Made by a program: the position numbers and the translations under genes. A DNA stretch of 64,000 nucleotides, from positions 2,177,001 to 2,241,000 of the forward strand of contig NZ_JAVIZM010000001.1 in the NCBI RefSeq assembly GCF_031453555.1, written 5' to 3'. The notes beneath the pieces were generated by a model. It had not been told where the DNA came from. It searched no databases and saw nothing but the letters and a program-made list of their open reading frames with translations. The DNA comes from Bacillus sp. SLBN-46 (GTDB lineage: Bacteria > Bacillota > Bacilli > Bacillales > Cytobacillaceae). Below, in pieces: positions 54,350 through 62,418 of this stretch (its first letter is position 1; each line of letters starts with the position of its first letter).

Positions 54350-56275
54350 ATGCAAAATCGAATGCCGTTTGAAATCTCAAAAACAGAATCCTTTTATGAC
54401 AAATTAAGTGAATGGATTGGCGATTTATTTTATGATATTTTGCCAGAAGCTGGCTTTGAATTAAGGGATGAGCAAATTTTCATGGCTTTTCAACTTGAAA
54501 AAGCGTTCAAGGACAAAAAAATAATGTTTGCTGAAGCCGGTGTAGGAACAGGAAAAACGATTGTTTATTTACTTTACTCGATTATGTACGCTCGATATAC
54601 CAATAGACCTGCAGTGATTGCTTGTGCAGATGAAACGTTGATTGAACAGCTTGTGAAAAAAGAGGGCGACATTGCGAAACTGGAAAAAGTACTTGGATTA
54701 AATATTGATGTTCGCTTAGCAAAATCAAGGGATCAGTATTTATGTTTAAAGAAGCTTGATCAAGTGAGGAATACTGACTTTTCAGATGATATTTCTGAAA
54801 TCTATGAGAAATTACCTGATTTTGTTCACACAGGAAGCTCTATGCAAGCATTTGAGAAATACGGTGACAGAAGGGAGTTTCCAAGTCTATCTGATGACAA
54901 ATGGAGTCATGTTAATTGGGATTCCCTGCAAGATTGTTTTTCCTGTGAAAAACGCCATCGATGTGGTCTGACATTACACCGTGAATATTATCGTCATTCA
55001 ACAGATCTAATTATCTGTTCCCATGATTTTTATATGGAACATGTTTGGACGAAAGAATCACGAAAACGAGAAGGACAGCTCCCATTATTACCTGAACATT
55101 CATCTGTTGTATTTGATGAAGGGCACTTACTTGAATATGCCGCACAAAAGGCATTAAGTTACCGCTTTACAGATTACACTTTGGAAACACTATTAACTAG
55201 GTTAATGGAAAACGAAGTACGTGAAAAGACATTGTATACGATTGATGAGGCTTTACTAGAGAATGAAGCATTTTTTAACACCATTTCACAATTTTCCTCT
55301 CAATCAATAGGCTCAGAAAAACAAATAATTACTAAACATCCATTAGTAATGAAATCTTGCAGAAAACTGCTCTCGACTCTTCAAGCGCTAGAAGAAGAGT
55401 TGGTTTTTGAAAGTGAATTATATGTTATTAATGAATATGACTTAAGAATTGTAGAGGAGTATTTAGAACAAATTACGTACTCATTATCACTTTTTCTACA
55501 AGAATTAAACGGAATTACTTGGTTTGAAGAGAACAGAGGTGAACGGACACTTGTCATTATGCCAAAAATGGTTGAAGAAGTGATGAGAGAAGAGGTATTT
55601 TCACAGAAGAAACCGTTTATTTTCTCATCAGCAACTCTGGCTAATCAAAAGTCCTTTGATTATATTGCTAAAAGTCTTGGTGTACAGGACTACCTGTCAT
55701 TTTCTGTTTCATCGCCATTTAATTATGATGAAAAAATGAAAATCTATCTCCCGCGGTTTTCACCTGGCAATTTTATTGAAAAAACAAAATACCTTGTAAA
55801 AATGATTCAGAAAACCGAGGGTCGTGCACTTATCCTCTTAAATAATAAAGAAGAACTGACCTACTTAAAAAGTAAGCTATTAGAGGCTGTTCCATATCCA
55901 ATTTATTTTGAAGGTGATGAAGAAATAAGTACGCTTGTTTCCAAGTTCCAAAATGAAGAGCAGGCAATTCTATGTTCTATTCATCTATGGGAAGGACTTG
56001 ACATTCCAGGTAGATCACTTGAAAACGTGTTTATCTATTCCTTACCATATCCACCTAATGATCCTGTTTTTACTGCAAAAAGAGAGGGAGTTGCACATCC
56101 GTTTGAAGAGGTGGACTTACCTTATATGCTCCTTCGCCTGCGTCAGGGAATAGGACGTTTAATCAGGAGTGAAACCGACGAGGGAATGGTGCACATCCTA
56201 TTAGATGAAAACATCGATTCTGAGGTTTTACAAAAAGTTAAGAATGCATTGCCTACCGAAGCAAAAGAACAATAA
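54350..56275 (+). CDS. ypvA: DinG/XPD-type ATP-dependent helicase YpvA
   Basis: The 641-residue protein is a superfamily 2 helicase with Walker A EAGVGTGKT, DEGH box VFDEGHLLE and LRQGIGRLIRSE near the C-terminus. Cysteines in QYLCLKK and QDCFSCEKRHRC are spaced like the iron-sulfur cluster ligands of XPD/DinG enzymes, which the DinG at 29910-32712 lacks. It probably acts in DNA repair or branched-DNA processing. TTTTGGAGGGATATT precedes the ATG. Confidence 0.9.
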   Translation: MQNRMPFEISKTESFYDKLSEWIGDLFYDILPEAGFELRDEQIFMAFQLEKAFKDKKIMFAEAGVGTGKTIVYLLYSIMYARYTNRPAVIACADETLIEQLVKKEGDIAKLEKVLGLNIDVRLAKSRDQYLCLKKLDQVRNTDFSDDISEIYEKLPDFVHTGSSMQAFEKYGDRREFPSLSDDKWSHVNWDSLQDCFSCEKRHRCGLTLHREYYRHSTDLIICSHDFYMEHVWTKESRKREGQLPLLPEHSSVVFDEGHLLEYAAQKALSYRFTDYTLETLLTRLMENEVREKTLYTIDEALLENEAFFNTISQFSSQSIGSEKQIITKHPLVMKSCRKLLSTLQALEEELVFESELYVINEYDLRIVEEYLEQITYSLSLFLQELNGITWFEENRGERTLVIMPKMVEEVMREEVFSQKKPFIFSSATLANQKSFDYIAKSLGVQDYLSFSVSSPFNYDEKMKIYLPRFSPGNFIEKTKYLVKMIQKTEGRALILLNNKEELTYLKSKLLEAVPYPIYFEGDEEISTLVSKFQNEEQAILCSIHLWEGLDIPGRSLENVFIYSLPYPPNDPVFTAKREGVAHPFEEVDLPYMLLRLRQGIGRLIRSETDEGMVHILLDENIDSEVLQKVKNALPTEAKEQ

Positions 56276-56281
56276 ATCAAA

Positions 56282-56320
56282 AAAAGCGGAAGTAGCCAAT
56301 TTGGGCACTTCCGCTTTTCT
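56282..56320. terminator. Bidirectional terminator between ypvA and the MIP18-like gene
   Basis: AAAAGCGGAAGT pairs with ACTTCCGCTTTT around a 13-base loop; it lies between convergent genes. Confidence 0.82.
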
Positions 56321-56322
56321 GT

Positions 56323-56622
56323 TTACCGTCCTAATAGCTTTAGGCCTTCTGGTGTCATTTTTTCTGGGGACCAAGCTGGTTCCCAAACAAGATTAACTTC
56401 CACATTTCTTGTTTCTTCCAGTCCTTGAACACAATATCGGACACCTGTTGTGATGCTATCATGCAACGGACAGCCAGGTGTAGTTAATGTCATGGTAATC
56501 GTAACATCAGCTTCATCAGAAACTTCAACATTATATATTAACCCAAGGTCAACCACATTTATATTTAATTCTGGATCGAAGACACTTTTTAATGCTTCTA
56601 GTACTTTTTCTTTTACATTCAT
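56323..56622 (-). CDS. MIP18/DUF59 family Fe-S assembly-type protein
   Basis: The 99-residue protein has FDPELNINVVDLGLIYNV and the reactive-cysteine segment TLTTPGCPLHDSI of the MIP18 family (SufT, PaaD, YitW), which aids iron-sulfur cluster maturation. It ends with LVWEPAWSPEKMTPEG, typical of the SufT-like branch. GAGGTG supports ATG 56622. It closes a minus-strand operon led by a Crp/Fnr regulator, so a role in Fe-S protein repair under NO stress is plausible but inferred. Confidence 0.88.
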   Translation of the reverse strand: MNVKEKVLEALKSVFDPELNINVVDLGLIYNVEVSDEADVTITMTLTTPGCPLHDSITTGVRYCVQGLEETRNVEVNLVWEPAWSPEKMTPEGLKLLGR

Positions 56623-56635
56623 GATGTACACCTCA

Positions 56636-57880
56636 CTATTTTTTTAGAACGCTTAAAATACTAACTGCAAATATAATAAATACCACCGACAAAATCATCT
56701 GGCCAATTGTAAATAGAATCGTTACTTTTAATACAAAAGAAACAAAGATTACTAATACTGAAAGAATGAAAAACAAGAAGAGAGGAACTACAATCTTCTC
56801 ATTCATCATGTCCTTTAAGGATGGGACCGCTTTTTTTCCAATTTCCTTACTATATTTATAGGTCCACCACAAGAATGGAACGATTTTGTAGAGATACCCG
56901 ATTATACTTAGGACAACCCATAAAAATAAATAGCAATAAATGAATGGACCAGCAAGAGTGGTTATGGCTTTTGTCCATAATAGGATGAATGCAGCTAAAT
57001 GTAGAACATTCCCTATTCCAATCGCAACTAATGCAAACGTAAAAGGCTTATCCAGCTTCTTTTTCAGTCGTTTTTTTATAATAATGCTTATATGCCAACT
57101 AAAAACGGAAAATCCTGCTAACAGTAAAAAGAACCCCATTTTTAAAAGAATATGATTATCCATAAAGAAGGAAGTCAATAAAGTGACAAGACCTCCAGTA
57201 TAAAGCCCATAAACAAACCTAGCATGTATCATGGGGAATCCATGAGATAGGGAAAACATAGGTACCATTTTATAAGAAAATCCAAAAATTAGTAATGTAA
57301 ACCAACCAGTTACGCCCATTAATAAATGACTTTTAAAAATAGATTGATAATATGCAGTACCAAAACCTGTTTTCAGGCTATAAATCATTGTAATTCCCAA
57401 GATGATAGTAATAAATAAACAAACTAGTGCTGTGCCAACAAATGCTGTAAGAATATTCGGCTTTGCTTGTTTTTTTAATGTCATGTACATTTGAAATAAA
57501 AACATCATTATTCCTAAAAGTGTAAGACTTCCAGGGATCAAGGCATTTTGCGGTGCCCAATATAACATACCAGAAAAGGAGAGAATTCCTGCTGCTGTGA
57601 TAGAAAATTGAATAAAACCGAACTTTTCACTCCATATTTTTGTTAAAAATGCTACAGGTACCAGCTGATACATAGCGCCCATTGCGGCCATCAGTGCCCA
57701 TCCTAAGACTAATAAATGAGCAGAAGACCAGATTGCAGGAATTCTAAAGCTTCCAGCGGTTAACATTTGCCCATTTATTAATAGGATCAATTGGGAAAGA
57801 ACCAATGCAATCAAACTAAAAAAGATAAAGGAAATAGGAAGCTTAATATTTGTTTCACTTCCCATAGATTGAGGAAGCAT
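56636..57880 (-). CDS. Twelve-helix haem-copper/NnrS-like membrane protein
   Basis: The 414-residue protein has about 12 hydrophobic helices. Histidines at helix starts (SSAHLLVLGWALM near residue 55 and SHLLMGVTGW near 185) and VLHLAAF recall NnrS and haem-copper oxidase subunit I-like proteins, but the full set of six metal ligands is not evident. NnrS proteins help bacteria withstand NO. AGGTGA lies seven bases before the ATG. It sits in the regulator operon 14 bases after a DUF2249 gene. Precise family is uncertain. Confidence 0.72.
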   Translation of the reverse strand: MLPQSMGSETNIKLPISFIFFSLIALVLSQLILLINGQMLTAGSFRIPAIWSSAHLLVLGWALMAAMGAMYQLVPVAFLTKIWSEKFGFIQFSITAAGILSFSGMLYWAPQNALIPGSLTLLGIMMFLFQMYMTLKKQAKPNILTAFVGTALVCLFITIILGITMIYSLKTGFGTAYYQSIFKSHLLMGVTGWFTLLIFGFSYKMVPMFSLSHGFPMIHARFVYGLYTGGLVTLLTSFFMDNHILLKMGFFLLLAGFSVFSWHISIIIKKRLKKKLDKPFTFALVAIGIGNVLHLAAFILLWTKAITTLAGPFIYCYLFLWVVLSIIGYLYKIVPFLWWTYKYSKEIGKKAVPSLKDMMNEKIVVPLFLFFILSVLVIFVSFVLKVTILFTIGQMILSVVFIIFAVSILSVLKK

Positions 57881-57894
57881 ACACGATCACCTAC

Positions 57895-58110
57895 TTACCG
57901 GAAGATTTCAATCTTGAAACTTCCGTCATTTTGTTGTTCTGTTCGTTGCTTGTAGCCCAATTCTTCCAACTGTTCGTATAGAAACATGGGTCTTCTATCA
58001 TTTATTATTGTTAAAACCTCATTTTCATTCAATGTTTCTAATGCGGCTAACGTTCTCATCATTGGCTGTGGGGGTTCTAACCCCCGATTATCTAATATCA
58101 CCGTATTCAC
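57895..58110 (-). CDS. DUF2249 domain protein (second in operon)
   Basis: The 71-residue protein MNTVILDNRGLEPPQPMMRT... belongs to DUF2249, a TusA-like small fold. RGLEPPQPM and VLTIINDRRPMFLYEQLEEL are the recognisable motifs; the sulfur-carrying cysteine of TusA is absent. It lies between another DUF2249 gene and the NnrS-like gene. Function unknown; its association with Fnr-type genes and NO reductase is the main clue. Confidence 0.85.
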   Translation of the reverse strand: MNTVILDNRGLEPPQPMMRTLAALETLNENEVLTIINDRRPMFLYEQLEELGYKQRTEQQNDGSFKIEIFR

Positions 58111-58149
58111 CTTCCATGTATTAAAATTCTTTACTCTATCGCTCTTTAT

Positions 58150-58383
58150 TTATCTTGTTTTTGTAAAGGTTATTTTCCAGTGTTTTTTATCAATTTCCTC
58201 TTCCTCATGGGTAAAACCTTTTGCCTTTAGTACGCTGAAAAGTGGAACTGGTTTAAACGGGGCATGTAGGATAAAGAGATCATTTGTTTTACACTCCTTA
58301 ACGGCCTCCATAATCTTTTGAAAAGGTTCCAATTTATTTTTTAAATCCTCGCGGACATCGAGTTCAATAATTCGTTGTTCCAT
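58150..58383 (-). CDS. DUF2249 domain protein (first in operon)
   Basis: The 77-residue protein MEQRIIELDVREDLKNKLEP... is a more divergent DUF2249 member with NDLFILHAPFKPVPLFSVL and a C-terminal strand HWKITFTK. It follows the Crp/Fnr gene by 20 bases. One cysteine (KECKTND) is present, not at the TusA position. Function unknown. Confidence 0.8.
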   Translation of the reverse strand: MEQRIIELDVREDLKNKLEPFQKIMEAVKECKTNDLFILHAPFKPVPLFSVLKAKGFTHEEEEIDKKHWKITFTKTR

Positions 58384-58403
58384 TTATGACAACTCCTCAA
58401 AGT

Positions 58404-59096
58404 TTAATAGAATAATTCCTGTTGAAGTGCTTCACGGTCGATTAAGTAATATCCCTCATCGTCCTGTGTAACGTATTCTTTCTTTTTAACTTGATTTAAA
58501 GTGCGGCTAACGGTCTCCCTAGAAGTACCAATCATATTGGCTAATTCTCGATTCGTAAATTGTGTAGTAAACCGATATCGATCTCCAACCTGTTCACCGT
58601 TAGTTTTACACAATCTAATAAGTAATAAAATGATCTGTTCATATGTGTTATGAAGAACTTGCGCTTCCAATCTTCCTTGAAGGTCTACAATTTTTTCGCC
58701 TAACACTTTAAAAAGTTTAATGCAGAGCTCCGGATAGGAAATTAATATTTCTTCAAACTTGTCTATAGGAATTACCACTAAATGAGCATCTTCCATTACT
58801 TCCGCGTGTGCGGGAAAATTACCTTTTCTGAAAAATCCAGCATGTGGAAACATCTCTCCAGGTTCGAGAACGGATATAATTTGTTCTTTCCCAGCTTGGT
58901 CTGTCTTATAGATTTTAATTTTTCCACTATGAATAAAGAAGACTCTATCAAGTGGATCATCTTGCATGAAAACATACATCTTATGTTTATAAAATCGGGT
59001 TTGTGCAATTTTTACGATGGGTTCAAGTTCTTGTGTACATAATTCCTTGAAGATTGGGACCTCGGACAGTCTTTTGATAATATCCTCTTGCTTCAT
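58404..59096 (-). CDS. Crp/Fnr family transcriptional regulator, paralogue 2
   Basis: The 230-residue protein has a cNMP-type beta-roll with GKIKIYKTDQAGKE and GEMFPHAGFFRKG, and a helix-turn-helix NRELANMIGTSRETVSRTL. About half its residues match the regulator at 46084-46782, including CIKLFKVLGEKIVDLQ. The three cysteines (FKELC, ELCIK, RLCK) are not clustered as in iron-sulfur Fnr. It heads a five-gene operon and is divergent from norB. Fnr-type boxes lie in the shared upstream region, so it may control itself and norB. Confidence 0.88.
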   Translation of the reverse strand: MKQEDIIKRLSEVPIFKELCTQELEPIVKIAQTRFYKHKMYVFMQDDPLDRVFFIHSGKIKIYKTDQAGKEQIISVLEPGEMFPHAGFFRKGNFPAHAEVMEDAHLVVIPIDKFEEILISYPELCIKLFKVLGEKIVDLQGRLEAQVLHNTYEQIILLLIRLCKTNGEQVGDRYRFTTQFTNRELANMIGTSRETVSRTLNQVKKKEYVTQDDEGYYLIDREALQQELFY

Positions 59097-59134
59097 TTAA
59101 CATCACCTTCATATTAGTAATTCAACTTAGCTTC

Positions 59135-59177
59135 ATTGTAGCAAGGATTTCACACTGGATATGTGACCTCCGTCATA
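59135..59177 (-). promoter_or_regulatory. Fnr-type box and promoter of the regulator-DUF2249-NnrS operon
   Basis: TGTGACCTCCGTCATA at 59162-59177 has one mismatch to TGTGA-N6-TCACA. On the minus strand TACAAT occupies 59140-59135, beginning 29.5 bases from the box centre, the same geometry as at hcp. Auto- or cross-activation is inferred. Confidence 0.65.
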
Positions 59178-59210
59178 GCTAGAGATCTTTTTGAAAATAA
59201 TTCTCGGTTG

Positions 59211-59226
59211 CGTGATAAATATCACA
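59211..59226 (+). promoter_or_regulatory. Fnr-type box upstream of norB
   Basis: CGTGATAAATATCACA contains GTGAT/ATCAC in perfect inverted repeat and matches the consensus at nine of ten positions. The best -10 (TACAAT, 59271-59276) would put the centre near -64, a second common activator position. Confidence 0.7.
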
Positions 59227-59310
59227 GGGGTAGGATGAGGCGCTTCACTTTGTGAGATGGCTATCAAAGTTACAATACGAGTGTAAAGAAACATGAGAGG
59301 ATGAGAGGAT

Positions 59311-61674
59311 ATGGAAATTCAGCGGGGAACACCGACAAAAAAAGTGGTAAAGGCAAATAAAAATGCCTTGTTGAAATCCACTTTAATTATTACCATTTTA
59401 CTTAGTTTCACTGTCTTATTAGCTGGAGGCTATTGGATATTCAAGGAGCAGGCCCCTAGACCATTAGAGGTTACAAATGAAAAAGGCGAGGTATTATTTA
59501 CTAAAGACTCCATTATGGGAGGTCAGGCAGTTTTTCAAAAATATGGTTTAATGGATTATGGAACTGTTTTAGGACACGGATCATACATGGGTCCAGACTA
59601 TACGGCTGAAGCTTTAAAAATCTATACAGAAGGTATGCAGGATTTTAAAGCTAATGACGAATATGGCAAAGAGTTTACAAAATTAAATGCAGATGAAAAA
59701 GTCATTATTAAAAATAAAGTAATTAAAGAAATGCGTAAAAATAGATATGACAGCAGCAAAGATACAATGGAGCTAACAAATGCTCAAGCTTTTGGACTTG
59801 AGAAAGTGAGAGCCTACTATAAAGATATCTTTACAAAGGGTGACGGCTGGGGATTAAAGGCAAACCTTATTAAAGAAAAGGATATGCCTACTAAGGATCG
59901 TGCCTATGTTGCCAAGGGTGACCAGATTACACAAATTTCAGATTTCTTCTTTTGGACGGCGTGGCTCTCAAGTACCGTTCGTGAAAATGATAAAATCACC
60001 TATACAAATAACTGGCCATACTATGAGGACGCGGGAAATCAATTATCCTTCTCTGCTATCTGGTGGAGTGGTGCAAGTATAACCATACTTATTTTAATGA
60101 TTGGTATTATTCTTTATTTATTCTATCGTTATCAGTTTGGTATGCAAGAGGCTTATAAAGAAGGCAAGTTTCCACATATTGATTTACGTAAAATGCCAGT
60201 GACAAATTCACAAGTAAAATCAGGGAAATATTTTACCATCGTATCTGTCTTATTCTTTGTTCAGTGTATGTTTGGTGCGTTACTTGCTCACTATTATATT
60301 GAACCTGATAGTTTCTTTGGAATGAAGTGGATCCATGACGTTCTTCCATTTAATATCACTAAAGGCTATCACTTACAGCTTGCTATATTCTGGATTGCAA
60401 CAGCATGGCTAGGTATGGGGATTTATGTCGCTCCATTAGTCGGTGGGTATGAGCCTAAGAAACAAGGCTTATTGGTAGATATTTTATTCTGGGCTCTTGT
60501 TGTCCTTGTGGGCGGCAGTATGGTTGGAGAATGGCTTGGAGCAAATGGATATTTAGGAAATCAATGGTTCTTATTCGGTCACACGGGTTGGGAATATATT
60601 GAACTCGGCCGCGTATGGCAGCTCATATTAATTCTTGGTATGTTCATTTGGTTGTTCATTGTATTTAGAGGCGTTAAAGCAGGTCTAAAGCGGGAAACAG
60701 ATCGCGGCGGACTTATCCACCTATTATTCTACTCAGCTATAGCTGTACCGGCATTCTATATCTTTGCATTATTTATCAATCCTGGTACTAGCTTCACATT
60801 CGCAGATTATTGGCGCTGGTGGATTATTCACTTATGGGTAGAAGGTATTTTTGAAGTTTTTGCAGTAGTTGTCATTGGTTTCTTAATGGTTCAATTAGGT
60901 CTTGTAACCAAGAAATCAACAGTGAGACAATTATACTTCCAATTAATCCTGCTATTAGGCAGCGGTGTAATCGGTATTGGTCACCACTATTATTATAACG
61001 GTTCTGCAGAAGTATGGTTAGGACTTGGCGCGGTGTTCTCAGCGTTAGAAGTTATCCCATTAACCTTGTTAATCCTTGAAGCATATGAGCAATACAAAAT
61101 GATGCGTGAGGGTGGAGTTAATTTCCCTTATAAAGGTACCTTCTGGTTCTTAATCTCTGTAGCAATTTGGAACTTGGTTGGTGCAGGTGTACTTGGATTC
61201 TTAATCAACTTACCAGCAGTAAGCTATTTTGAACACGGACAATTCTTAACACCAACACACGGCCATGCATCAATGATGGGTGTATACGGAATGTTTGCAG
61301 TAGCAGTTCTATTGTATTCACTAAGAAACATTGTTAAGCCAGAGGCATGGAATGATAAATGGATTAAAATTAGCTGTATTTTATTAAATGTAGGTCTTGC
61401 AGGTATGGTATTCCTATCATTACTACCAGTTGGTTTCATTCAAATTAAAGAAGCCTTCTATCATGGTTATGCAGCAAGCCGCTCTGCATCATTCCTTCAA
61501 AAGGATATTGTGCAAACTCTACTAACATGGCGTGCGGTGCCTGACACCATTTTCCTAATTGGTGTGTTAATTTTAGTATTATTCTGTATAAAGGCACTCT
61601 TTAACTTACGTAAACCAACTCATAAGGAAGGAGAGCAGCTTCCTGTTAAAGATCTTTCTATCGACGAAGAGTAA
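59311..61674 (+). CDS. norB: Quinol-dependent nitric oxide reductase (qNOR)
   Basis: qNOR reduces two NO to N2O with electrons from menaquinol. The 787-residue protein has an N-terminal cytochrome c-like domain without CxxCH, which marks the quinol type, then about 12 membrane helices. Metal ligands are visible in HLWVEGIFEVF (with the glutamate typical of NORs), GIGHHYYYNG and THGHASMMGVYG. GAGAGGATGAGAGGAT precedes the ATG. No norC-like gene is nearby. Divergent from the regulator operon, with an Fnr-type box in between. Confidence 0.96.
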   Translation: MEIQRGTPTKKVVKANKNALLKSTLIITILLSFTVLLAGGYWIFKEQAPRPLEVTNEKGEVLFTKDSIMGGQAVFQKYGLMDYGTVLGHGSYMGPDYTAEALKIYTEGMQDFKANDEYGKEFTKLNADEKVIIKNKVIKEMRKNRYDSSKDTMELTNAQAFGLEKVRAYYKDIFTKGDGWGLKANLIKEKDMPTKDRAYVAKGDQITQISDFFFWTAWLSSTVRENDKITYTNNWPYYEDAGNQLSFSAIWWSGASITILILMIGIILYLFYRYQFGMQEAYKEGKFPHIDLRKMPVTNSQVKSGKYFTIVSVLFFVQCMFGALLAHYYIEPDSFFGMKWIHDVLPFNITKGYHLQLAIFWIATAWLGMGIYVAPLVGGYEPKKQGLLVDILFWALVVLVGGSMVGEWLGANGYLGNQWFLFGHTGWEYIELGRVWQLILILGMFIWLFIVFRGVKAGLKRETDRGGLIHLLFYSAIAVPAFYIFALFINPGTSFTFADYWRWWIIHLWVEGIFEVFAVVVIGFLMVQLGLVTKKSTVRQLYFQLILLLGSGVIGIGHHYYYNGSAEVWLGLGAVFSALEVIPLTLLILEAYEQYKMMREGGVNFPYKGTFWFLISVAIWNLVGAGVLGFLINLPAVSYFEHGQFLTPTHGHASMMGVYGMFAVAVLLYSLRNIVKPEAWNDKWIKISCILLNVGLAGMVFLSLLPVGFIQIKEAFYHGYAASRSASFLQKDIVQTLLTWRAVPDTIFLIGVLILVLFCIKALFNLRKPTHKEGEQLPVKDLSIDEE

Positions 61675-61680
61675 TTAGGG

Positions 61681-61715
61681 AATCCGCAAAGTTTAGCTTT
61701 GCGGATTTGCTTTTT
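61681..61715 (+). terminator. Terminator after norB
   Basis: AATCCGCAAAG pairs with CTTTGCGGATT over TTTAG, followed by TGCTTTTT. The 3' end of the small minus-strand gene overlaps it. Confidence 0.85.
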
Positions 61716-61845
61716 CAAGTAATAGATTCTCGTAACATTCAAAACAAAGTATTTCATTCTTTTCTGTATGGATGCCGTTAAAAAAGCCATCTAAACAGTA
61801 TATATTCTTGTTGCAACACATGCATGAGCCTACTAATTCCTTCAT
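61693..61845 (-). CDS. Small cysteine-rich protein, zinc-finger-like
   Basis: A 50-residue frame starts MKELVGSCMCCNKNIYCLDG and ends ECYENLLLEKANPQS. Two CxxC pairs (Cys8/Cys11 and Cys34/Cys37) suggest one bound zinc, a pattern resembling the anti-sigma factor Gin family, though similarity outside the cysteines is not evident. TTAGGAGGTTAGAAAA is a strong site, GGAGG eight bases before the ATG. It lies opposite the norB terminator and divergent from the last DUF2249 gene. Function unknown. Confidence 0.78.
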   Translation of the reverse strand: MKELVGSCMCCNKNIYCLDGFFNGIHTEKNEILCFECYENLLLEKANPQS

Positions 61846-61896
61846 TTTTCTAACCTCCTAACTAAGAAAAGAGTATTAATAAAATCATTTCTTGGG

Positions 61897-61939
61897 TGTG
61901 ATAAGATGCACTAAAAATGAGAAAAGGATTACTTATAAT
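61897..61939 (+). promoter_or_regulatory. Weak Fnr-like box with good -10 upstream of the third DUF2249 gene
   Basis: TGTGATAAGATGCACT has a perfect left half and a poor right half (GCACT for TCACA). TATAAT at 61934-61939 begins 29.5 bases from the centre, matching the spacing at hcp. Confidence 0.5.
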
Positions 61940-61975
61940 GAAATAGAAGTAAACGAAATAAAAGGAGTGATAATA

Positions 61976-62209
61976 TTGCAAACATATGCAAAAGTAATCC
62001 ATGTGCCAGACTACCCACCACGTGAAAAGCATCCAACAATCTTTAATGGATTTGATGAGCTATCATCAGGAGAAACCATGATGATTGTTAACGACCATGA
62101 TCCGAGACCACTTTTATACCAGTTCATGATGGAGAGACCTGAACAATTTTCTTGGGAATACCTAGAAGAGGGTCCTGAAACATGGAAGGTTGCAATCAGT
62201 AAAAAGTAA
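61976..62209 (+). CDS. DUF2249 domain protein downstream of norB
   Basis: The 77-residue protein, from TTG 61976 five bases after AAAGGAGTGA, has HPTIFNGFDELSSGETMMIVN, DHDPRPLLYQFMMERP and WEYLEEGPETWKVAI, the conserved DUF2249 pattern with an HP at the position of the helix start. It is the third DUF2249 gene in this block and has no cysteine. Function unknown. Confidence 0.83.
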   Translation: MQTYAKVIHVPDYPPREKHPTIFNGFDELSSGETMMIVNDHDPRPLLYQFMMERPEQFSWEYLEEGPETWKVAISKK

Positions 62210-62311
62210 GTTAGGAATTTACGACTTAGAATTTTCCAGGCTGCTTAACTCTTTCTAATCATTTTACGTGTGAATATTTAATTTTCAGTTTTTTCCCTAT
62301 GAATATATTTT

Positions 62312-62342
62312 ACAACAGAAAACTCTTTCTGTTGTTTTTTTT
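62312..62342 (+). terminator. Terminator after the third DUF2249 gene
   Basis: ACAACAGAAA pairs with TTTCTGTTGT across an ACTC loop, followed by eight T. The rest of the 209-base gap shows no gene. Confidence 0.88.
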
Positions 62343-62418
62343 ATCATTATTAATCTCAAAAGGGCAACTTTTCAGAATTATATGGTAAAATTTAAACGTT
62401 ATGAAAGGGGGCAATGCT

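Noticed and set aside
59146..59166. TCACA-N7-TGTGA inverted repeat between the regulator gene and norB
   Set aside because: The half-sites point outward, the opposite of the Fnr/Crp arrangement; the adjacent TGTGACCTCCGTCATA is the better site.
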